Positions 32,214 through 41,063 of a stretch of 64,000 nucleotides of DNA are shown piece by piece (within the stretch, counting starts at the first letter, position 1; each line of letters begins with the position of its first letter). The notes below the pieces were generated by a model that had not been told where the DNA came from, ran no database searches, and saw nothing but the letters and a program-made list of their open reading frames with translations. Where the stretch lies: contig JAKOTR010000011.1 in assembly GCA_029776225.1 (NCBI GenBank), forward strand, positions 248,001-312,000, written 5' to 3'. This DNA comes from Acidobacteriota bacterium (GTDB lineage Bacteria; Acidobacteriota; Terriglobia; Bryobacterales; Bryobacteraceae). Position numbers and translations under genes: made by a program.

Positions 32214-33782
32214 ATGGCAATCTCAAGACGGCACTTCTTTTATGGAAGCCTGCTGGCCGGCGCGGTGCCTGCGGCCGGTTTCGGCAGCGCTCCTTCTCTT
32301 AAGGCTCTCGGGTATAAGTCGCCCAACGAAAAGCTGAATTTTGCTGCGATCGGCGCCGGAGGGCAGGGCGGCTCCAACCTTGCAGCCGTCGCCCCCACGG
32401 AGAACGTCGTAGCGCTTTGCGACGTGGACGAACGGCGCGCCGCAGCCACGTACAAGCGGTTTCCGGACGTGCCCAAGTACCGCGATTTCCGGCAGATGCT
32501 CGACAAGGAAGGGAAGAACATCGACGCCGTGATTATCGCCACGCCCGATCACATGCACGGCATCCAGGCGATGTGGTGCATGGAGCGCGGCAAGCACGTC
32601 TACGTGCAGAAGCCGCTCACCCGCACCGTCTGGGAAGCGCGGCAACTGCGGGCGGCCGCCCGCAAGTACGGCGTGGCGACGCAGATGGGCAACCAGGGCT
32701 ACTCGAACGAAGGCACCAGGCAATGCGCCGAAATCATCTGGAACGGCGACATCGGCAATGTCACCGAAGTGCATGCCTGGACCGATCGTCCGATGTGGCC
32801 GCAGGGCCTGACCGAAATTCCGCAGGAGCAGCCTGTTCCCAGCACTTTCGATTGGGATCTGTGGCTCGGCATTGCCGAGATGAGACCGTTCACCGCCGGC
32901 GGCTCCGAACCGGACAGAAACGGCGGATTCTTCTACGCCCCCTTCAACTGGCGCGGCTTCTATGATTTCGGCTGCGGCGCGATCGGCGACATGGCCTGCC
33001 ACATTCTGGGCGCGCCGAACATGGCGCTGCACCTCTCCCAACGCAAGCTCCTCGGCGTCGAGTGCATCAAGAAAGAGGGCGTGAGCTCGTTCATGTTCCC
33101 GAAGTTGTCGGTGATCCGTTTCGACTTCGCCCCTTACGGCAATATGCCCGCGCTGAGCATCTACTGGTATGACGGCCTTACCGAGTCTCCTAAGATTCAG
33201 GGCGTGCCCGAGGGCGAGTGGATCGGCGATCCTCCGTCGCTGCCTCGCCGCGCGGGCGGAGGGCCAGGCGGACGCGGGCCGGGCGCAGCCGGCGGTCCAG
33301 GCGGTTTCGGAATGGGCCGGCCGAGGGACTACGAATTCCGGTCTCCGGGTCGAGTGTTTTCGTGGGAGCAATTCGAGGCATTGAAAGCCTCCACCGAGCC
33401 GCTGCAGTTCCCGAAGCCTAACGGAAGCCTGTTTATCGGCGACAAAGGCATGTTGACGACAGGGACCTACGGCGAGGTCACCCGGCTGATTCCGCTCGAA
33501 AAAATGAAGGATTACCGCATGCCGCCGCCGCTGCTCACGCGGTCCCCCGGCCACATGCGCGACTTCATCCGCGCCTGCAAAGGCGGCGAGCCGGCGTGCT
33601 CGAATTTCGAGGTCGCCGCGCCGTTCGTGGAGTGGATGCTGATCGGCGTCATCGCGCTTCGCTTCGAAGGGAAGCTCGAATATGACTCCGACAAAATGCG
33701 GATCACCAACAATGAAGAAGCGAACAAGCTTTTGAGACCCACCATCCGCAGAGGGTGGGATTTCCACGCCGTCAAGCTGTAA
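32214..33782 (+). CDS. Tat-exported Gfo/Idh/MocA family oxidoreductase
   Basis: An NAD(P)-dependent sugar or inositol oxidoreductase exported in folded form. The ATG at 32214 follows GGAGGAAT and begins MAISRRHFFYGSLLAGA, a Tat signal with the RR-x-F pattern. The Rossmann motif is AAIGAGGQGGSNL; the catalytic Lys is in YVQKPL (EKP is more usual). The 522 residues include a Gly/Arg/Pro-rich insertion at about 345-372, near GGGPGGRGPGAAGGPGG. Such secreted members are abundant in Acidobacteriota and Planctomycetota; substrates are rarely known. The terminator at 33790 closes the unit. Confidence 0.9.
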   Translation: MAISRRHFFYGSLLAGAVPAAGFGSAPSLKALGYKSPNEKLNFAAIGAGGQGGSNLAAVAPTENVVALCDVDERRAAATYKRFPDVPKYRDFRQMLDKEGKNIDAVIIATPDHMHGIQAMWCMERGKHVYVQKPLTRTVWEARQLRAAARKYGVATQMGNQGYSNEGTRQCAEIIWNGDIGNVTEVHAWTDRPMWPQGLTEIPQEQPVPSTFDWDLWLGIAEMRPFTAGGSEPDRNGGFFYAPFNWRGFYDFGCGAIGDMACHILGAPNMALHLSQRKLLGVECIKKEGVSSFMFPKLSVIRFDFAPYGNMPALSIYWYDGLTESPKIQGVPEGEWIGDPPSLPRRAGGGPGGRGPGAAGGPGGFGMGRPRDYEFRSPGRVFSWEQFEALKASTEPLQFPKPNGSLFIGDKGMLTTGTYGEVTRLIPLEKMKDYRMPPPLLTRSPGHMRDFIRACKGGEPACSNFEVAAPFVEWMLIGVIALRFEGKLEYDSDKMRITNNEEANKLLRPTIRRGWDFHAVKL

Positions 33783-33789
33783 TTTCCCG

Positions 33790-33820
33790 GGGCGGCGGTC
33801 TTCACGGCCGCCGCCCTTTT
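33790..33820 (+). terminator. Rho-independent terminator after the Gfo/Idh/MocA gene
   Basis: GGGCGGCGG (33790-33798) pairs perfectly with CCGCCGCCC (33808-33816) around a 9-nt loop, followed by TTTT. Confidence 0.85.
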
Positions 33821-33959
33821 CATTTGTCCCCGCAAAACGCGCTATCGCGCATCCCCCAGCGGAAGCCCAAGCCCGCGCGCTCGTGACTCATCGCGGCTCC
33901 TGTGTCCGAGGTGTTCGCAAAAAAAAGAGAGTTTTTTCGTCTATACCTTACTTCCTCGT

Positions 33960-33988
33960 AAACAATTAATAAATATTTATGTTACAAT
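33960..33988 (+). promoter_or_regulatory. AT-rich promoter region of the hybrid kinase
   Basis: A markedly AT-rich stretch (about 33918-33995) precedes the kinase gene. TACAAT (33983-33988) is a good -10; the -35 region (around AAACAA) is poor, as with a regulated promoter. The leader is about 45 nt and ends with the ribosome site GGAGGGGG before ATG 34038. Confidence 0.4.
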
Positions 33989-34037
33989 AGCAAATATCCC
34001 AGGGGGTCTGGATGTCTTCGCGCAGGAGGGGGCAATC

Positions 34038-37000
34038 ATGAGCGCAGCCAAAGGGACTGGTCCGCCCCGTGAGCGGCGATTCCGCGGGCAGTTGAAGGCG
34101 CTTGAATGCGCGCTCGATCAAATGCGCGAGGGCATCGTGGTGCTGGACCGCAACGGCAGGCTGCTGCTTTCCAACCCGGCGGCGCGGCGCATGGTGGACG
34201 AACGCCTGATGCTGGCCGCCCCCGAGCGCCACAATTCGAACGGAACCTCTCTTCTCCTGGAAGGGGGGAGGCCGTGCTCGCCCGATGAGCTGCCGCTGGC
34301 CCGGGCATTGCGGGGGGAAACAGTCCATTCGGCTCAGATTTTCGTTCGGAAACCGGGAGCACCGGATGGGGTGTGGCTCGGGGTGAATGCGTATCCCCTT
34401 CGGAACGAGAACGGAGAGCTGAACGGCGCGGTGGCCGTGTTCCGCGACGCCACCGAACAGAGGCAAGCCGAGGAGGAGCGGGCGCGGCTGCTGGCAAGCG
34501 AATATGCCGCGCGCCGGGAGATCGAGCAAGCGCTGGAGACCGCGCGGCGGAGAGAAGCGCGCCTGAAGCTGCTGCTGGATGCTTCCGGAGTATTGCTCGG
34601 CTCGATCGAGCCCGGCGGCATGCTGCGGGTAGTCCTGGACCTGGCCCAAAAGCTGATCCCGGCCGACGCCTATGCGGCTTCGCGGGTAAACCCATCGGCG
34701 GAAAGCGGGCTCGCGCTATTGACGTCGGGGCTTTCGAAGGAGTTCGAGAATGAAGCGGGCCGGCTGGAAGACTGTGCCCGTGAGATCGATGCGCCCGTAG
34801 CGTTCCAAGACATCGTCGATGCTCCCCTGACCGAGAAGTGCCGCGAGTTGTACCGGGCCGAAGGCATACGCTCGGCGCTGGCCGTGCCGTTCCGAAGCCA
34901 GGGCAAACTTTCGGGCGGGCTATGGTTCTTCCGGCGGGAGCCGCAGCCCTTCGACGAATCCGAGATTTGGGCCGCATCGGCACTGGCCAATCTGGCGGCG
35001 GCGGCGATCGGGGCGGCGAATCTCTACGAGGACCAGAAGCGTATGCGCGCGGAAGCACAGGCAGCCGAGCGCCGCGCCGCGTTCCTGGCCGATGCCACCG
35101 CGCTTCTGGGATCGTCGCTCGACTACGAGACGACGCTGGCCCAGGTCGCCAGGATGGCGGTGCCGCGCATAGCGGACTGGTGCGCCGTGAGCATGGTGGA
35201 AACCGACGGTTCCGTGCGCCAGTTGGCGGTGGCCCACTCCGATCCGGCGCGAGCTCAGTCGCTGCGCAACCTTGCCCAGCGCTACCCCCTTCCGCCGGAC
35301 TCTCCTTTCGGAGTGCCGCACGTCCTGCGGACGGGAGAATCGGAAATCGTGTCCGCGGTGACGGACACCGTGCTGGCCGTCGCGGCGCGGAGCGAGGAGC
35401 AACTGGAGATGCTCCGGAATCTCGGCATCGTGTCCTACATGTGCGTGCCGGTGGTGGCCCGGGGCCGCACGCTGGGCGCGATCAGTTTTCTTTCCACGCA
35501 GCCGGGAAGGCATTACGGCCGGGACGACCTGGCGATTGCCGAGCATCTTGGCCGCCGCGCGGGACTGGCCATCGACAACGCCCGGCTGTACGCCACCGCG
35601 CACCGCGAGAGGGCGGCGGCGCAGGAGGCGCTGGAATCTGCGCTCCGCAGCGAGAAGCGATTCCGCCGGCTGGTGGAGTCGGGCATCATGGGCATCATCC
35701 TCGGCGAGGGCGACGTCATCGTCGACGCAAACGACGTGTTCCTGAACATGATCGGGTACACTCGCGAAGACCTCGCTGAGGGCTTGCGGTGGGCTGCGAT
35801 CACGGCGCCCGAATATGCCCATGCGGGCGCCAAGGCGCAGAGCGAGATGCTGGCGAACGGCGCCTGCGCACCCTATGAAACCGAATACGTCCGCAAGGAC
35901 GGCACGCGGCTGCCGGCGCTCATCGGGGCGGTGCTGCTCGAAGGCGCTCCGCGCTTTTCCTGGGTCTGTTTCGTGGTGGACCTCACCGAACGCAGGCGCC
36001 TGGAGCAGCGGCTCAGGGAATCGCAGAAGCTGGAAAGCATCGGCCTGCTGGCCGGCGGGGTCGCGCACGATTTCAATAACCTGCTGACCGGCATCCTGGG
36101 AAACGCCAGCCTGGCGCTTGAAGAACTTCCGGTAAACCATCCCGTCCGGCCGATCCTCGAAAACGTGATTCTGGCCAGCGAGCGGGCCGCGCACCTTACC
36201 CGGCAGTTGCTGGCATATTCCGGCAAGGGACGGTTTATTATCCAGCCGGTAAATATCTCCGAACTGGTGCGCGAGATCGGTGCTCTGCTGCGCATGACGA
36301 TCCCCAAGAAAGTGCACTTGCGGCTGGAGCTCGAAGACAAGCTGCCGCCGGTCGAGGCGGACTCCAGCCAGATCCAGCAGCTCGTCATGAATCTGGTGCT
36401 GAATGGCGCGGAGGCAATCGGCGACGCGATCGGCACCGTGGTGGTGACCACGGGCGTCAGAGAGGTCGATGAAACCTACAGCCAGAGCGCGTTGATGCGG
36501 GACGAGCTGGCGCCGGGCAAGTACGTGTACCTGGAAGTGCACGACACGGGCTGCGGGATGGACGAGCAGACCAAGGCCCGCATCTTTGATCCGTTCTTCA
36601 CGACGAAGTTCACCGGGCGCGGCCTGGGGTTAGCGGCGGCGCTGGGGATCGTACGCGGGCACAAGGGCGACATCAAGGTGTACAGCACGCCCGGACGCGG
36701 CAGCACGTTCAAAGTCCTGCTTCCCGCGGCGGCGGGCAGCTACACGGAAGCCGCACCGGAAGTTCAGTACCAGGAACTCCAGGGAATGGGCACGCTGCTC
36801 ATCGTGGACGACGAGGACATCGTGCTCAAGACCGGAAAGGTTGCGCTGGAACGCTACGGTTACCGGGTCCTGGCGGCATCCAATGGACGGGAGGCGCTGG
36901 ATATATTCCGCGAGGCGTCCGGCGAAATCTCACTGGTGCTGCTGGATATGACCATGCCGGTGATGAGCGGCGAAGAGACCCTTGCGGAGTTGAGGCGCAT

Positions 37001-37196
37001 CCGGCCGGATGTGCGGGTGGTGGTTTCCAGCGGCTACAACGAACTGGAAGCCGTGCGGCGGTTCCGAGGGGCCGCCGTGGCGGGGTTCATCCAGAAGCCG
37101 TATACGGCGGCGCAGCTTGCGGGAAAGGTGAAAGCCGTCCTGGAGGGCCGGGCGCGAGGCCTCGGCGCGGCCGAAGGACAGAGCTCCACGCCGTAA
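34038..37196 (+). CDS. Hybrid sensor histidine kinase (PAS-GAF-GAF-PAS-HisKA-HATPase-REC)
   Basis: A cytoplasmic multi-sensor kinase of 1052 residues without membrane segments. Order: PAS (about 20-140), coiled linker, GAF (about 180-325), GAF (about 345-515), PAS with RKDGTRLPAL (about 540-655), HisKA with phosphoacceptor His677 in GGVAHDFNN, HATPase with N box near 785-795 and DTGCGMD (836-842), and a C-terminal receiver with VDDED and phosphoacceptor Asp970 in LVLLDMTMP, then K in FIQKPY. The HDFNN form belongs to kinases that pass phosphate within hybrid chains. There is no output domain. It is convergent with a NarL-type regulator gene, the two ending inside one hairpin. Confidence 0.94.
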   Translation: MSAAKGTGPPRERRFRGQLKALECALDQMREGIVVLDRNGRLLLSNPAARRMVDERLMLAAPERHNSNGTSLLLEGGRPCSPDELPLARALRGETVHSAQIFVRKPGAPDGVWLGVNAYPLRNENGELNGAVAVFRDATEQRQAEEERARLLASEYAARREIEQALETARRREARLKLLLDASGVLLGSIEPGGMLRVVLDLAQKLIPADAYAASRVNPSAESGLALLTSGLSKEFENEAGRLEDCAREIDAPVAFQDIVDAPLTEKCRELYRAEGIRSALAVPFRSQGKLSGGLWFFRREPQPFDESEIWAASALANLAAAAIGAANLYEDQKRMRAEAQAAERRAAFLADATALLGSSLDYETTLAQVARMAVPRIADWCAVSMVETDGSVRQLAVAHSDPARAQSLRNLAQRYPLPPDSPFGVPHVLRTGESEIVSAVTDTVLAVAARSEEQLEMLRNLGIVSYMCVPVVARGRTLGAISFLSTQPGRHYGRDDLAIAEHLGRRAGLAIDNARLYATAHRERAAAQEALESALRSEKRFRRLVESGIMGIILGEGDVIVDANDVFLNMIGYTREDLAEGLRWAAITAPEYAHAGAKAQSEMLANGACAPYETEYVRKDGTRLPALIGAVLLEGAPRFSWVCFVVDLTERRRLEQRLRESQKLESIGLLAGGVAHDFNNLLTGILGNASLALEELPVNHPVRPILENVILASERAAHLTRQLLAYSGKGRFIIQPVNISELVREIGALLRMTIPKKVHLRLELEDKLPPVEADSSQIQQLVMNLVLNGAEAIGDAIGTVVVTTGVREVDETYSQSALMRDELAPGKYVYLEVHDTGCGMDEQTKARIFDPFFTTKFTGRGLGLAAALGIVRGHKGDIKVYSTPGRGSTFKVLLPAAAGSYTEAAPEVQYQELQGMGTLLIVDDEDIVLKTGKVALERYGYRVLAASNGREALDIFREASGEISLVLLDMTMPVMSGEETLAELRRIRPDVRVVVSSGYNELEAVRRFRGAAVAGFIQKPYTAAQLAGKVKAVLEGRARGLGAAEGQSSTP

Positions 37197-37225
37197 GCGG
37201 GGCGGGCGTATGACACCCGCTTACG
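37192..37225. terminator. Bidirectional hairpin covering both convergent stop codons
   Basis: CGTAAGCGGG (37192-37201) and CCCGCTTACG (37216-37225) form a perfect 10-bp stem with a 14-nt loop. The left arm holds the stop of the hybrid kinase, the right arm the stop of the regulator gene. No U tract follows on either strand, so termination efficiency is uncertain. Confidence 0.5.
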
Positions 37226-37901
37226 CGGGCCGCTCTTTGATTTCCGGCGTAAAGCGGGTAAGACCGGCGGAGAGAGCGAGCTGCGTAAGCCCGGCGATGT
37301 TGTTTACACCGATCTTCTTCATCATCGTCTTGCGGTAGCTGCGAACCGTCTGGAGGCCCAGATCCAGCATGACGGCGATTTCCTTGCTCGTCTTGCCTTC
37401 GGCCACCAGGCGGAGTACCTGCAACTCGCGCGGCGAGAGCGTATCGAGAACGGGAGGCAGGGACTTGGACTCGAGATCTCCGCGCTGTATCCGCGTTTGC
37501 ACCCGGTCCGCCACTTCAGCGCAGAGGTAAAAGCCTCCCTTAGCGACCGTCCGGAGGGCGTCCAGCAGGTCTTCCGAAGAGGCGCTTTTCAACACGAAAG
37601 CGCGCGCGCCCGAACGGATGGCGCCCACCACCGAACTCTCGTCGTCATACATCGAGAGGATAACCACCTTGCACTCCGGAACATGGCGCATAATCTCGAT
37701 CGTGGCTTCAATGCCGTTCAGGCCCGGCAGCCCGATGTCCATCAATACCAGGTCCGGACGGGCTTTCTTGCAGAATTGGACCGCTTCGGCTCCGTTCTCG
37801 GCTTCGCCTACAACCTTGAACTCGTCGCGCCGCTCGAGAATGGATTTGATACCGTCACGAAAGATCTTGTGGTCATCAACTAGAAGTATCTGGTACGACA
37901 T
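37221..37901 (-). CDS. NarL/LuxR family response regulator
   Basis: A DNA-binding regulator of 226 residues from ATG 37901 (GAGGGCGGAA upstream). The receiver has VDDHKIF, phosphoacceptor Asp55 in LVLMDIGLPG, and Lys in FVLKSAS. The C-terminal HTH is LSPRELQVLRLVAEGKTSKEIA, followed by TVRSYRKTMMKKIGV. It sits 72 nt downstream of a HisKA_3 kinase gene on the same strand; the two form a two-component pair. Targets are not identifiable here. Confidence 0.95.
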   Translation of the reverse strand: MSYQILLVDDHKIFRDGIKSILERRDEFKVVGEAENGAEAVQFCKKARPDLVLMDIGLPGLNGIEATIEIMRHVPECKVVILSMYDDESSVVGAIRSGARAFVLKSASSEDLLDALRTVAKGGFYLCAEVADRVQTRIQRGDLESKSLPPVLDTLSPRELQVLRLVAEGKTSKEIAVMLDLGLQTVRSYRKTMMKKIGVNNIAGLTQLALSAGLTRFTPEIKERPA

Positions 37902-37973
37902 TTCCGCCCTCAAGCCAGAGCGCCCACAGCGCACACCACTACGCTGTTTCGGCGGCAGATTGAAAAATTCTTT

Positions 37974-38648
37974 TCATTTTTTCGTATCAGCCGCCCGAAA
38001 AATGGCTCTCACAATTGTACCCTTTTCCGGTACACTCGCAACGGAAAATTGGATTCCCGCCTGGCTGGCGTGATGTTTCATTAAATGCATACCCACCCCG
38101 CCCGCATCCTTTTCGGGCGAGAAACCCTTTCCGTTATCACGAATTTCCAGAGCGACACCCTGTTTGGCCGGTTTAACAAGTATTTCCACCTGCTTGCCGC
38201 CGGAATGCTGCACCGCATTATCCACCGCCTGTTCGGCGATCTTGTACAGAGCCGTCGCGGGCCCTACCGGCACTCGCACGGACGAATCGAAGAGCAGGCG
38301 GATGTTGCCGTCGAACGTTTTCCGGTAGCGTCCCACGAGGCGGTCCAGGGCAAAGGGCAGGCCAGTACGTTCGACGATCGAGGGGTTCAGCTCGTAGCTC
38401 AGTTCCCGCACCTGGTTGACGGCGGTTTCCAGTACCTTTTGGATCTCGGCGATCCGGCGCGCTCCCTCCTCCTTGTTCTCCATGATGTCCATTCGCAGCA
38501 GGTCGAGCTGGAGGCCGATCGCACTGAGCACCTGCCCTACCTCGTCATGCAGAATGCGCGAGATCCGCGCGCCCTCCTGTTCCCGCGCATTCATCACGCT
38601 GACGAGCAGGTTGGTAAGCGTACGCTCCTGGTCAGTCGCGAATGGCAT
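37974..38648 (-). CDS. Compact cytoplasmic sensor kinase (HisKA_3, NarX/DegS-type core)
   Basis: The 224 residues contain only the dimerisation/phosphoacceptor part (RISRILHDEVGQVLSAIGLQL, His34) and the ATPase domain (EQAVDNAVQHSG, DNGKGF, GVGMHLMKHHA). No sensor or membrane domain is present, so input must come from a partner protein or a short N-terminus. It is encoded immediately before the NarL-type regulator. The neighbouring hybrid kinase could supply sensing, but its HisKA type is different. Confidence 0.92.
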   Translation of the reverse strand: MPFATDQERTLTNLLVSVMNAREQEGARISRILHDEVGQVLSAIGLQLDLLRMDIMENKEEGARRIAEIQKVLETAVNQVRELSYELNPSIVERTGLPFALDRLVGRYRKTFDGNIRLLFDSSVRVPVGPATALYKIAEQAVDNAVQHSGGKQVEILVKPAKQGVALEIRDNGKGFSPEKDAGGVGMHLMKHHASQAGIQFSVASVPEKGTIVRAIFRAADTKK

Positions 38649-38687
38649 ATCTCAGATTGCCACGGGGACGGTAACCCGCCGAGCAAT

Positions 38688-39653
38688 CTAGTTTTTCTTC
38701 CGTTTCAGCACCTTGCGGGCCGCTTCTACCAGGTTTGCCGCCCGCAAGCCGTACTTGTCAAGCAGCCCGTCGGGCGTGCCCGATTCCGCATAGTTGGTCA
38801 ACCCGATGAATTCCATCGGGCAGGGGCACGTCTCGGCCACTACCTGGGCCACACGCACCCCCAGCCCGCCGTCCACCAGGTGCTCTTCCGCCACGACGAT
38901 CGCGCCGGTTTCTTCCGCGGCGCGGCGGATGGCTTCCCGGTCGATCGGCTTGATGGTGTGAATATCGATGACGCGGGCCGAAATTCCCTCGGCTTCGAGC
39001 GCCTCCTGGGCGCGGATGGCTTCGGCCACCATCAGCCCGGTGACTATAAAGGTCAGATCCCGGCCCTCGATAAGCTCAATCGCCTTTCCGATCTCGAATT
39101 TCCGGTCGGGCGCGTACACCACGGGCGCCTTCGGCCGGCCCGTCCGGATAAATACCGGGCCCACGTGCTCGGCGGCGGCGCGCACCAGCGCCCGGGTGGC
39201 TACTTCGTCCGCGGGCGAGAGCACTACGAAGCCCGGCAGCGCGCCGGCGAGGCTGATGTCCTCCACGCTCATCTGCGAGGGGCCGTCCTCGCCGATCGAA
39301 ATCCCGCTGTGCGTGCCCACGATCTTGACGTTCATGTTCGTGTAGGCGACCGCGACACGCAACTGCTCGAATCCCTTGTTCAAGATGAAGGCGGAAAAGC
39401 TGGCCGCAAAAGGAATCTTGCCGGCCATCGCCAGCCCGGCGGCGACGCCCACCATGTTGGACTCGGCGATGCCGCAGGAGACGAAGCGTTCGGGGAACTC
39501 CTTGGCGAACAGAGAGGTGTAGGTCGACTTGGAAAGGTCGGCATCCACCGCCCAGATTCTGTCGTTCTCGCGGCCCAGCTCGGCCAGCGCCTTACCAAAA
39601 GCTTCACGGGTGGCAGCACCCAGTTTCAACTCGAATTTCTCTCTTACCGCCAT
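38688..39653 (-). CDS. Transketolase, C-terminal subunit
   Basis: The pyrimidine-binding and C-terminal half of a split transketolase (321 residues). EDGPSQMSVEDISLAG and ESNMVGVAAGLAMAGKIPFAASFS (in part) are conserved in the split type; the end has EHLVDGGLG and FIGLTNYAESG. It starts one base after the stop of the N-terminal subunit gene. Split transketolases of archaea and many bacteria are genuine two-subunit enzymes, not frameshifts. Confidence 0.94.
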   Translation of the reverse strand: MAVREKFELKLGAATREAFGKALAELGRENDRIWAVDADLSKSTYTSLFAKEFPERFVSCGIAESNMVGVAAGLAMAGKIPFAASFSAFILNKGFEQLRVAVAYTNMNVKIVGTHSGISIGEDGPSQMSVEDISLAGALPGFVVLSPADEVATRALVRAAAEHVGPVFIRTGRPKAPVVYAPDRKFEIGKAIELIEGRDLTFIVTGLMVAEAIRAQEALEAEGISARVIDIHTIKPIDREAIRRAAEETGAIVVAEEHLVDGGLGVRVAQVVAETCPCPMEFIGLTNYAESGTPDGLLDKYGLRAANLVEAARKVLKRKKN

Positions 39654-40475
39654 CTACGCGAGCTCCTTCAATGCCAGTTCCACTTCCTGTTTACTCGGGG
39701 CAACGCCGTGCCACTTGGGGTCGTTCTCCATGAAGGATACGCCTTTACCTTTAATGGTGTGGGCGATCACTACGGACGGCTTGCCCTTGACCGACGCCGC
39801 CTCCGCAAACGCCGCCTGGAGCGCCGGGATGTTATGGCCATCTACTTCGATCGTATGCCAGCCGAAGGCGCGCCACTTATCGGCCAGCGGCTCGATTTCC
39901 ATAACGTCCTTGACGAACCCGTCGAGCTGGATGCGGTTGTAGTCCACGATGGCCACTACGTTGTCGAGTTTGTGGAAGGCGCCGAACATGGCCGCCTCCC
40001 AGATCTGGCCTTCCTGGATTTCGCCGTCCCCGAGCATCACGTACATGCGCGACGGCCGGCCATCGGCGCGCGCCGCCATGCCGAAGCCCACCGCCAGCGA
40101 AAGCCCCTCGCCCAGGGAACCGGTGGACGCCTCCAGCACCGGCAGGAACCGCTTGTCGGGGTGGCCCTGGTATATCGAGCCCAGCTTCCGCAGCGTGTTC
40201 AACTGGTCCACGGGGCAGTAGCCGCATTCGGCAAGCACCGCGTACAGTACCGGGGCGGCGTGGCCCTTCGACAGAATGAAGCGGTCCCGGTCCGGCCATT
40301 CGGGGTTGGCCGGGTCGTGCCGCATCACGCTCCAGAACAGCGTCACCAGGGTTTCAACCGCCGAGAGCGAACCTCCCGGATGCCCGGATTTGGCCTCTCC
40401 GAGCATCACGATGATGTGGCGGCGGATCACCTTCGAGATCTCTTGAAGTTTCTCAACGTCCTGGGTGTGCATCAT
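39654..40475 (-). CDS. Transketolase, N-terminal subunit
   Basis: The thiamine-diphosphate-binding half (273 residues). GHPGGSLSAVETLVTLFW opens the conserved region, the cofactor site is GDGEIQEGQIWEAAMFG with DYNRIQLDG, and AHTIKGKGVSFMEND follows. With the C-terminal subunit it interconverts pentose phosphate pathway sugars. The gene is divergent from the ACT-domain gene. Confidence 0.95.
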   Translation of the reverse strand: MMHTQDVEKLQEISKVIRRHIIVMLGEAKSGHPGGSLSAVETLVTLFWSVMRHDPANPEWPDRDRFILSKGHAAPVLYAVLAECGYCPVDQLNTLRKLGSIYQGHPDKRFLPVLEASTGSLGEGLSLAVGFGMAARADGRPSRMYVMLGDGEIQEGQIWEAAMFGAFHKLDNVVAIVDYNRIQLDGFVKDVMEIEPLADKWRAFGWHTIEVDGHNIPALQAAFAEAASVKGKPSVVIAHTIKGKGVSFMENDPKWHGVAPSKQEVELALKELA

Positions 40476-40539
40476 CCGCGTGTGACTCCAAAGATCCTAG
40501 CATAGCAGGCATTTCGGAGATGGTTCGTCCGAAAAAGTG

Positions 40540-40568
40540 TTGACCTTCTCTGCCGTAGGTTATAGATT
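40540..40568 (+). promoter_or_regulatory. Promoter of the ACT-domain gene, predicted leaderless
   Basis: TTGACC (40540-40545), 17-nt spacer, TAGATT (40563-40568). The ATG is at 40575, so transcription starting seven bases after the -10 would begin at the start codon itself. No Shine-Dalgarno is present. Confidence 0.55.
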
Positions 40569-40574
40569 TGCCTC

Positions 40575-40991
40575 ATGCCTGATGAAATTAAGAACGTTAG
40601 TTTCTACATAGGCGCCGTACCCAACAAAGTCGGGGAGGCTGCCCGTTTGTTGACTGCTCTCAAGGATGCCGGCGTGAACCTGGTCGGGTTCCTCGGCTAT
40701 CCGAAAAGGGCCCGCAACGCCGAAATCATCCTGGTGCTTGATGAGAACGCCCCTAGCCCGGTGCGCGCCGCCAAGAAAGCCGGCGTCGAACTCGGGAAGA
40801 AACAGAAGGCGTTCCTGCTTGCCGGAGAAGACCGGCCCGGCGCCGTTGCCGAAAAGACTGCGGCGCTGGCAGCCGCCGGCATCAATATCGTTTCCGTCCA
40901 CGCATTGGCTGGAGGCGCAGGCCGCTACAGCGCGATGATCTGCGTCGATCCGGCCGATTTCCGCAAAGCAGCCAAAGCCCTGGCAGGCTAG
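40575..40991 (+). CDS. ACT-domain protein (two tandem ACT folds)
   Basis: A 138-residue soluble protein with an ACT-type first half (NVSFYIGAVPNKVGEAARLLTALKDAGVNLVG, shown in part as PNKVGEAARLLTALKDAGV) and a second ACT unit (FLLAGEDRPGAVAEKTAALAAAGINI, in part). No catalytic domain is attached. Stand-alone ACT proteins bind amino acids and may regulate partner enzymes. Ligand and partner are unknown. A strong terminator follows. Confidence 0.85.
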   Translation: MPDEIKNVSFYIGAVPNKVGEAARLLTALKDAGVNLVGFLGYPKRARNAEIILVLDENAPSPVRAAKKAGVELGKKQKAFLLAGEDRPGAVAEKTAALAAAGINIVSVHALAGGAGRYSAMICVDPADFRKAAKALAG

Positions 40992-41000
40992 CGTGACAAA

Positions 41001-41060
41001 GGGGGCAGCCTGATAAGGCGTTTTTCTAAGAATGGAGCATGTCAGGCTGGCCCCTTTTTT
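41001..41060 (+). terminator. Terminator after the ACT-domain gene
   Basis: GGGGGCAGCCTGA (41001-41013) pairs with TCAGGCTGGCCCC (41042-41054), one mismatch, around a 28-nt loop, then TTTTTT. The methyltransferase ATG follows at 41064, so the terminator almost touches the next gene. Confidence 0.75.
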
Positions 41061-41063
41061 GCG

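Noticed and set aside
38688-40475. Transketolase broken by a frameshift
   Set aside because: Split two-subunit transketolases are a natural type; each part has its own start and complete domains.
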